Positions 58,706 through 64,000 of a stretch of DNA of 64,000 bases are shown here, piece after piece; position 1 is the stretch's first letter; each line of letters begins with the position of its first letter. The stretch is from Shimia aestuarii. GTDB lineage: Bacteria > Pseudomonadota > Alphaproteobacteria > Rhodobacterales > Rhodobacteraceae. The translations under genes and the position numbers were made by a program. Below the pieces are notes generated by a model. It saw only the letters and a list, made by a program, of their open reading frames with translations, ran no database searches and was not told where the DNA came from. Location of the stretch: positions 248,001-312,000 of the forward strand of contig NZ_FOTQ01000001.1 in assembly GCF_900114635.1 (NCBI RefSeq). Direction: 5' to 3'.

Positions 58706-61261
58706 TCAGAACCGATCCAGCAACCGCTCAAGGTAATTGCGCTCGGCTTCCGGTCGCGCGCTCTCGCCCGCCCGGCGCCGGATCTCGTCCAGCAGCCGAC
58801 GTGCCTGCCGATACACATCTTCACCCTGCAGCAACCCCTCATCGGTGCCTGACGGCCCCCGGTTGCCTGCGCTGCGCCCAAGCGGGTCCTGCGCGTTGCC
58901 CTGGTTTTCCGCAGTGCCCTGCTGGCCCTGCCGCTCCTGCTGCGCCATCGCTTCGCCAAGATTGCGCATACCTTCGCGCAGCGCTTCCATCGCCTCGGCC
59001 TGCCGGTCGATCGCCTCGGCCAGATCGTCTTCGCGCAGCGCGTCTTCGGCCCCTTCCATGGCCTCGTCCGCGCGTCCAAGCGCCTCGCGTGCCGCGTCGC
59101 CTTCGGGCGTGCCCTGTCCGGGAAGGTTGCCCATCTGCCGGTTCAGTTCCTCGCGCAAGGCCCGCTGCCGGTCTTCTAGTTCGCCTTGCCCCGGCTGTTG
59201 CCCCTGCGCGGTCCCTTCCTCGCCCTCGCCACGTCCCTGACCGGTGCCGTCATGCGCCTCGCCGCGCCCGTCACCACCGCTATAGCCCTGGTTTTCCTGT
59301 GATTGGCCGCTCTGGGCGTTCGGGTTGAACTGTTCCTGCAATTCGCGGAACGCCTCATCCGACAGGCCCTGCTGTTCGCGCAGGGTCTCGGCAAGCCCTT
59401 CCATCGCCTGTTCTCCGGGGCTCTGCTGCCCCTGGCCTTGCGTAACGCGCATGTTTTCCATCATGCGCTGCAGCTCTTCCAGGGCTTGCTGAGCCTCGGC
59501 CATGCGGCCCTGTTCCATCAACTCCTGAATGCGGTCCATCATGCGCTGCAGGTCGTCCTGCGTCATCTGCATGGAATTCTCGGAAAGCTGCTGCTCCTCA
59601 CCCTCCTCGCCGTCCTGCTGATTGCGCCGTGCTAGTTCACGCATGTAATCCTCGGTCGCCTCGCGCAACTCCTGCATCAACTGTGCAATTTCCGCGTCGC
59701 TGGCCCCGTTCTTCATCGCTTCCGAGAGCCGCTCCTGCGCCCGCTGCAACCGTTCAAGCGCGCTGCCCAGATCACCTTCTTCCAGCTTCAACGCCAGATC
59801 CCAGAGCGCCTCCGCAATCTCGTCACGGTGCTCTGCATCCAGCCCGCGCGTGGAATAAGCTTCCAACCGCCTCAGGATCGTACGCATCCGCAAATAGTCG
59901 GTCTCTTTCTTGAACGCCCCGTCTTCCGGCCGATGCGATATTGCCCGCATCAATTGCGCCACACGACGGGCGTTCTCGCGAGACCACAACAGGTCGCGCC
60001 GCAACTCCACCACAGCAGCCGCCAGCGGATCAAAAAAACGTCTTGCCGGCAAAAGCAGCGCCTCTGGCAAAGCCTGCCCGACATTCCCCGCATCATCCTC
60101 AACCGATAATGTCACGGTAACGGGCAAATGCGCCCACGGATGTTTCGAAAAATCCTCGATCAGAACTTCTTCGAACGCGGCGCGATCCCCCGTGATCGGC
60201 AACGGCAAGGGCACCGTGACCACAGGTCGCGACTCGGGCGGCATTGCCAACCCGTAGCGGCGGTCCACCGCCCCAAGGTCAAGCGCGATCACTGCCGTTC
60301 CGCCGTTGATTCCATAGTCATCCTCCGCCGCGAAAGGCAGTGTCATCTCGCCACGTCCGGACACCTCCGCCGACCCGTTGATCACGATCTTGGGCGCTGC
60401 ATCCGCGATCATGTCGATGCGCCATACACGTCCCCCCGGCCCCAGCACCTCGAGATTTCCGGATTGTGCGATGATGAAATCCTGCTCCGGTTCGGACGCG
60501 CTTGGCACTTCGCCAATCCGCCCCGATACTGTCTCGGCTACGCTCAGCGCGCCCACCTCGCCATAAAGGCGCATCAAAACCCGGCTGCCTTCGGGCAACT
60601 CCAGCGTCCCCGGCTCCAGATCATTGAGATAAAGCGCCGGGCGTCCGGTATAGCCGGGCGGTTCGATCCAGCCTTCCCATGTCGGCCCTGCCGCCAAGGC
60701 CGCGCCCGATCCGGGCGCCATCTCGGCCACGCTGCCAACGCGGGCAACCGAGCCAAACAAGACCGCCACCGCCAGCGCCAGCACCGCGATGTATCGCAGA
60801 CCGAACGGATCCAGCCGCGACACCCGCAGATCCGGCTCCACGGGGCGCGCCGCGCGCGTCCGCTCCGCCATCCGCGCCTGGTGCGCCTGCCAGATTGCCC
60901 GGCTTCCCGCGTCCCGCTCACCAATCGCCGGATGATCCATCAAGGCCTGAATCGGCCGCCCCGGCAGGGTCGCATCCAGCCGCGCCAGCGCATCAGCACG
61001 GGTGGGAACCGCGAAACCGCGCATGCCGGCCACCAACGCCACCAATGCTCCCAGCACGGCCAACGCCGCCAATGTCCATACCGCCTCAAGCGGCAGTTCA
61101 TCCTGCACGCCCATCATCAAGGCAGCCAAAACAAGGAAAACAAGGGACCAAAGCGGCCAGAACGCCCGCGTCACACGCTCGGCCAGAATGCCAACCCGTG
61201 TCAGGCCAAGCACCCAGCCCAGCCTTTTCAATGCAGTGTCAGCCTCAGATCGGTGTTCCAC
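58706..61261 (-). CDS. TIGR02302 family large membrane protein (DUF4175)
   Basis: The 851-residue protein has two membrane helices near residues 33-75 and one near 155-175, a beta-rich middle, and a long C-terminal region very rich in Gln, Glu, Met and Gly (TQGQGQQSPGEQAMEGL and similar), probably coiled and disordered. This matches the TIGR02302 family found next to lysA in alphaproteobacteria; function unknown. A cell-envelope role is possible. It follows lysA after 36 bases on the same strand and is probably co-transcribed. Confidence 0.85.
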   Translation of the reverse strand: MEHRSEADTALKRLGWVLGLTRVGILAERVTRAFWPLWSLVFLVLAALMMGVQDELPLEAVWTLAALAVLGALVALVAGMRGFAVPTRADALARLDATLPGRPIQALMDHPAIGERDAGSRAIWQAHQARMAERTRAARPVEPDLRVSRLDPFGLRYIAVLALAVAVLFGSVARVGSVAEMAPGSGAALAAGPTWEGWIEPPGYTGRPALYLNDLEPGTLELPEGSRVLMRLYGEVGALSVAETVSGRIGEVPSASEPEQDFIIAQSGNLEVLGPGGRVWRIDMIADAAPKIVINGSAEVSGRGEMTLPFAAEDDYGINGGTAVIALDLGAVDRRYGLAMPPESRPVVTVPLPLPITGDRAAFEEVLIEDFSKHPWAHLPVTVTLSVEDDAGNVGQALPEALLLPARRFFDPLAAAVVELRRDLLWSRENARRVAQLMRAISHRPEDGAFKKETDYLRMRTILRRLEAYSTRGLDAEHRDEIAEALWDLALKLEEGDLGSALERLQRAQERLSEAMKNGASDAEIAQLMQELREATEDYMRELARRNQQDGEEGEEQQLSENSMQMTQDDLQRMMDRIQELMEQGRMAEAQQALEELQRMMENMRVTQGQGQQSPGEQAMEGLAETLREQQGLSDEAFRELQEQFNPNAQSGQSQENQGYSGGDGRGEAHDGTGQGRGEGEEGTAQGQQPGQGELEDRQRALREELNRQMGNLPGQGTPEGDAAREALGRADEAMEGAEDALREDDLAEAIDRQAEAMEALREGMRNLGEAMAQQERQGQQGTAENQGNAQDPLGRSAGNRGPSGTDEGLLQGEDVYRQARRLLDEIRRRAGESARPEAERNYLERLLDRF

Positions 61262-61297
61262 GACGCTCCATCCACAAGGCTTGCGGCCGATACGACC

Positions 61298-62563
61298 TTA
61301 TAGCCATGTAGGGATGCTATCGCGGTTTATCATCTCTTCATAGGTCGGGCGTCGGCGGATAACCGCAAATTGATCCCCTTTCACCAGAACCTCGGGAATC
61401 AAGGGCCGCGAGTTGTATTCACTCGCCATCACCGCCCCGTACGCGCCTGCGCTGCGAAACGCGATCAGATCGCCCGCCGCCAGAGGCGTCATCGCGCGTC
61501 CCTTGGCAAACGTGTCTCCGCTCTCACAGACTGGCCCCACGATGTCATAACGTACCGGCTCCAGCCCCGGTTCAGCCTCGATCACCGGCACGATGTCATG
61601 ATGCGCCTCGTACATGGCAGGTCGGATCAGATCGTTCATCGCCCCGTCCACGATCAGGAACTCCCGGTCCTCGCCGGACTTCACGTAAATGACCCGGCTC
61701 ACCATGATCCCGGCATTTCCGGCGATCAACCGCCCCGGCTCGATCTCGATCTCAACGTCCAGGTGTCCCAGCACCCGCTTGACCATGGCGCCATATTCCA
61801 TCGGCAGGGGCGGCGCGCTGTTGGAGCGCTCATAAGGGATACCCAGCCCGCCCCCAAGGTCCAGCCGGATGATCTCGTGCCCGTCGCTGCGCAACTGCTC
61901 GGTCAGCTCGGCCACCTTCCGATAGGCCAGCTCGAAAGGCTCCAGCTGGGTCAGCTGGCTGCCGATATGCACATCAATCCCGACCACCTTCAGCCCCTTC
62001 AGGCTGGCGGCATGGGCATAAACTTCGCGCGCCCGGCTGATCGGGATGCCGAACTTGTTCTCCGACTTTCCGGTCGCGATCTTGGCGTGGGTCTTGGCAT
62101 CCACATCCGGGTTCACCCGCACCGTGATTGGCGCCACAACTCCCATTTCCAACGCCACGGCGTTGATCGCTTCCATCTCCGGCTCACTCTCGACGTTGAA
62201 CTGTCGAATACCCCCCGCCAGAACGGTTGCGATCTCCTCGCAGGTCTTGCCGACACCGGAAAACACGATCCGATCCCCCGGTACGCCGGCGGCAATTGCA
62301 CGCGCGTATTCGCCCCCCGATACAACGTCCATCCCGGCGCCCAGTGCGGCGAGCGTCTTGAGAATGGCCTGATTGCTCGCGGCCTTCATGGCGTAACAGA
62401 CAAGGTGGTCCACTCCCTCCAACGCCTCGTCGAACAGGCGGAAATGCCGCTCCAGCGTGGCCGTCGAATAGCAGTAGAACGGCGTTCCCACCGCAGCCGC
62501 GATTTCGGCCACCGGAACGTCCTCGGCAAAAAGCGCGCCGTCTCGGTAAAGAAAATGATCCAT
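61298..62563 (-). CDS. lysA: Diaminopimelate decarboxylase
   Basis: PLP fold-type III enzyme of 421 residues that makes lysine from meso-diaminopimelate. The PLP lysine is in CYAMKAASN, with HIGSQ, GGGLGIPY, EPGR and the CESGDTFA catalytic block that is specific for diaminopimelate over ornithine decarboxylases. It lies between the DUF2834 gene and TIGR02302, a conserved order in Rhodobacterales. Confidence 0.96.
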   Translation of the reverse strand: MDHFLYRDGALFAEDVPVAEIAAAVGTPFYCYSTATLERHFRLFDEALEGVDHLVCYAMKAASNQAILKTLAALGAGMDVVSGGEYARAIAAGVPGDRIVFSGVGKTCEEIATVLAGGIRQFNVESEPEMEAINAVALEMGVVAPITVRVNPDVDAKTHAKIATGKSENKFGIPISRAREVYAHAASLKGLKVVGIDVHIGSQLTQLEPFELAYRKVAELTEQLRSDGHEIIRLDLGGGLGIPYERSNSAPPLPMEYGAMVKRVLGHLDVEIEIEPGRLIAGNAGIMVSRVIYVKSGEDREFLIVDGAMNDLIRPAMYEAHHDIVPVIEAEPGLEPVRYDIVGPVCESGDTFAKGRAMTPLAAGDLIAFRSAGAYGAVMASEYNSRPLIPEVLVKGDQFAVIRRRPTYEEMINRDSIPTWL

Positions 62564-62650
62564 GTCCGGCGTCTCCTGATACCCGTCCGAACCCTCATAG
62601 CCAGCCGCGCAGAGTCATTCAATCCGCTTCAACCGCGCACCGCACCCACA

Positions 62651-62674
62651 CTTTCTTTTTCCAAAAATACCCCG
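62651..62674 (-). repeat. Dispersed GTATTTTTGG intergenic motif, copy 3
   Basis: Read on the minus strand: GGGGTATTTTTGGAAAAAGA, then AAG. It lies just after a double hairpin downstream of the DUF2834 gene. Confidence 0.5.
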
Positions 62675-62681
62675 GGGGTGA

Positions 62682-62727
62682 GGTTTGAAAATGCGTGCAT
62701 TTTCAAACCGAGGGGGCTGGCCCCCTC
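62682..62727. repeat. Double hairpin downstream of the DUF2834 gene
   Basis: A 13-bp perfect stem (GGTTTGAAAATGC / GCATTTTCAAACC, two-base spacer) is joined directly to an 8-bp stem (GAGGGGGC / GCCCCCTC). Neither is followed by a clear T run. Probably an mRNA 3' structure or a mobile-type intergenic repeat between DUF2834 and lysA. Confidence 0.6.
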
Positions 62728-63060
62728 TTACCTCACTGGCTTGGCGCGCAGGAACAGGTAAAGAGGCAGACCACAACTCACCCCGATCAGGAATGTCGCG
62801 GGAATCGCAATCAACGCCACCCAATTGCGCCGCACCGCCACTTCCGCGACTATCCAGATCGTCAGCGCGACAGCGGCAATGACCAGATCCCAATAGAGCC
62901 CTGTCGTCGCCGCACTCACTTTCCATGCCGCCACCAGCGCGGAAAGATCGACACCGTTTTCCATCAGCCACGGCACAAAGTAACTCATCGGGTGCACCGC
63001 ACCCCAGATAGCCAGGCCCAGGAAAACCAATCTCAAAGGGGACATGTTTGAGCTCCGCAT
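62728..63060 (-). CDS. DUF2834 family small membrane protein
   Basis: The 110-residue protein has three membrane helices. The pattern (LVFLGLAIWGAVHPMSYFVPW, then GLYWDLVIAAVALTIWIV) fits the DUF2834 family, which includes small inner-membrane proteins of unknown role. The start at 63060 is one choice; 63045 is another. It is in line with the lipoproteins and lysA on the minus strand. Confidence 0.72.
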   Translation of the reverse strand: MRSSNMSPLRLVFLGLAIWGAVHPMSYFVPWLMENGVDLSALVAAWKVSAATTGLYWDLVIAAVALTIWIVAEVAVRRNWVALIAIPATFLIGVSCGLPLYLFLRAKPVR

Positions 63061-63133
63061 GTGTCTGCCTCAGTCGTCAGAATACGCAGACACCGCCAAC
63101 CCGGATCAAGCTTTGATTGCGCAAGGCGGCGCG

Positions 63134-63334
63134 CTACCAGCAGCGGCCATACCCGCAGCCACCGCCAATCGTGATGCTGATCGGGCCATTTGACGCGCCG
63201 ACATGGCTCGACGTGTAAACCCCGCTCGGACTGATCCCGATATTGGCCCCCATCGTGGGCGTCCACGGCTCTCCGTCAACGCCACACCCGGCAAGGGTCA
63301 ACCCACTCACACACAAAAAGACGACTCGCAACAC
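63134..63334 (-). CDS. Small Gly/Cys-rich lipoprotein 3
   Basis: The 66-residue frame starts with GTG at 63334 (or TTG at 63331). It has a lipoprotein signal peptide ending LAGC and a Gly-rich C-terminus GGGCGYGRCW. The tail is related to those of the two lipoproteins upstream. It lies 68 bases after the second lipoprotein gene. No family is known to me. Confidence 0.68.
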   Translation of the reverse strand: MLRVVFLCVSGLTLAGCGVDGEPWTPTMGANIGISPSGVYTSSHVGASNGPISITIGGGCGYGRCW

Positions 63335-63401
63335 GACCTGGATCCCCCAAAAAGCAGAGGGCCATCATACCGCCCCGTAACAGATTTTGCAAAACAGCGC
63401 C

Positions 63402-63563
63402 TTAGCGGCCCCGGCCACATTCCGCGCCACCATTGCAGCCACCCACCGGTGTCGCATAGCCAAGGTTGCCGGTCTTGGACGTGTTGCCATAGGGTGTACC
63501 GCCCGTACTGCTGACACAAGCCCCCAACGCGACCATCACGGAAAGCAAAACAGCCAGTCTCAT
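63402..63563 (-). CDS. Small Gly/Cys-rich lipoprotein 2
   Basis: The 53-residue frame begins MRLAVLLSVMVALGACVSST, with a lipobox LGAC, and ends GYATPVGGCNGGAECGRGR. The last 19 residues nearly match those of the neighbouring protein at 63604, so the two are paralogues. The start at 63563 lies 40 bases after the lipoprotein 1 stop. It is too short for most gene finders. Confidence 0.7.
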   Translation of the reverse strand: MRLAVLLSVMVALGACVSSTGGTPYGNTSKTGNLGYATPVGGCNGGAECGRGR

Positions 63564-63603
63564 TTCATCACTCACTCAATTTGGCCGCACGGGACCGCCC
63601 CCG

Positions 63604-63828
63604 TCAGCGCCCATATCCACAATGCGCGCCACCATTGCAGCCCCCGTGCGGCGTTGCATAGCCACTATGGGACGAATAGCTGGGCCCGGAGCGCACGCCC
63701 ACCGTGACATCGCCCGACACCGTCACCCCGGTCCCCGAAGCGGGCGCCGGGCTGGGCGCGGTCGACGTGGTGGTCGTGTTGCAGGCCGCCACGCTGGCAA
63801 CCAATGCAAAGGCGCACAGAATTCTCAT
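63604..63828 (-). CDS. Small Gly/Cys-rich lipoprotein 1
   Basis: The 74-residue protein begins [20 protein letters not shown] with a lipobox VAAC, then a Thr/Ser/Pro linker and [19 protein letters not shown] at the C-terminus. Its ATG overlaps the argH stop in ATGA, so translation is coupled to argH. It is the first of three related lipoproteins. Confidence 0.75.
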   Translation of the reverse strand: MRILCAFALVASVAACNTTTTSTAPSPAPASGTGVTVSGDVTVGVRSGPSYSSHSGYATPHGGCNGGAHCGYGR

Positions 63829-64000
63829 TCCATCAAATCCTTCCAACGGGTCACCTGCGCGCGAACCTGATCCGGCGCGGTGCCGCCATACGACATGCGC
63901 GACGCGACCGAATTATGCACACCCAGCACGCCAAAAACGTCCTCGGTGATAGCCGCGTGCACCTCCTGCATATCGGCCAGTGTCAGATCCGGCAAATCAC
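63825..64000 (-). CDS. argH: Argininosuccinate lyase, C-terminal end
   Basis: The last 57 residues of ArgH run in from the right window edge. The segment [20 protein letters not shown] then [17 protein letters not shown] is the conserved C-terminal ArgH region. ArgH splits argininosuccinate to arginine and fumarate. The stop overlaps the start of the first small lipoprotein in ATGA. The main part of the gene lies outside the window. Confidence 0.93.
   Translation of the reverse strand, partial: DLPDLTLADMQEVHAAITEDVFGVLGVHNSVASRMSYGGTAPDQVRAQVTRWKDLME

Overview
The window is a high-GC chromosomal segment with tightly packed genes, many 4-base start/stop overlaps, and no phage, insertion sequence, rRNA operon or CRISPR array. 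Gene content and order point to an alphaproteobacterium of the Rhodobacterales, most likely the marine Roseobacter group. The main clues are crotonyl-CoA carboxylase/reductase with ethylmalonyl-CoA mutase, a LuxI/LuxR pair beside them, mesaconyl-CoA hydratase and malyl-CoA thioesterase beside sdhCDAB, mdh, sucCDAB and lpd, and an argH-lysA-TIGR02302 block. No species can be named from sequence alone.

Layout. 1-8.8 kb: end of murJ, HdeD-like protein, a rhomboid homologue lacking its catalytic residues, trpS, an atypical methyltransferase, branched-chain aminotransferase, universal stress protein, an exported protein, nfu, tsaB-rimI. 8.9-15.8 kb: a BMP-type nucleoside ABC transporter with an NTF2-like protein in the operon, then TauE plus TIGR02186. 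15.8-19.8 kb: RecD-like helicase-SDR pair and a LuxI/LuxR quorum-sensing locus. 20-25.5 kb: ccr, a PlsB-like acyltransferase, GNAT and ecm. 25.6-34.7 kb: H-NS-like protein, acylphosphatase, deoD, LysR with a divergent SHMT-like enzyme, a DUF1989 protein, ornithine decarboxylase with a structured leader, FAD dehydrogenase, ZIP transporter. 34.8-54.4 kb: the TCA-cycle block (sdhCDAB, mdh, sucCD, sucAB, lpd) interleaved with mch, mcl2 and small proteins. 54.4-64 kb: ftsEX-plsC-PPOX, an acidic zinc-ribbon protein, TIGR02302, lysA, DUF2834, three small lipoproteins and the end of argH.

Functionally, the centre of the window handles acetyl-CoA assimilation. Ccr, Ecm, Mch and Mcl2 are four steps of the ethylmalonyl-CoA pathway, which makes glyoxylate, succinyl-CoA and malate. 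Sdh, Mdh, Suc and Lpd carry those products through the TCA cycle.

The most interesting signals are non-coding. (1) A 16-base element (AATTGCCGCAATGCAG) is exact upstream of ecm and mcl2 and degenerate upstream of ccr. (2) Paired GTGATCAC palindromes 20-21 bp apart lie about 100-145 bp upstream of both sdhC and sucC. (3) Arrays of four 11-bp ACCGAC units occur in three separate intergenic regions. (4) An Irr-type iron box abuts the nfu promoter. (5) A perfect TTAA-N7-TTAA CtrA-type box lies upstream of the luxR locus. (6) A trio of small lipoproteins near argH has a shared Gly/Cys tail in at least two members. All are read by eye and need genome-wide or experimental tests.
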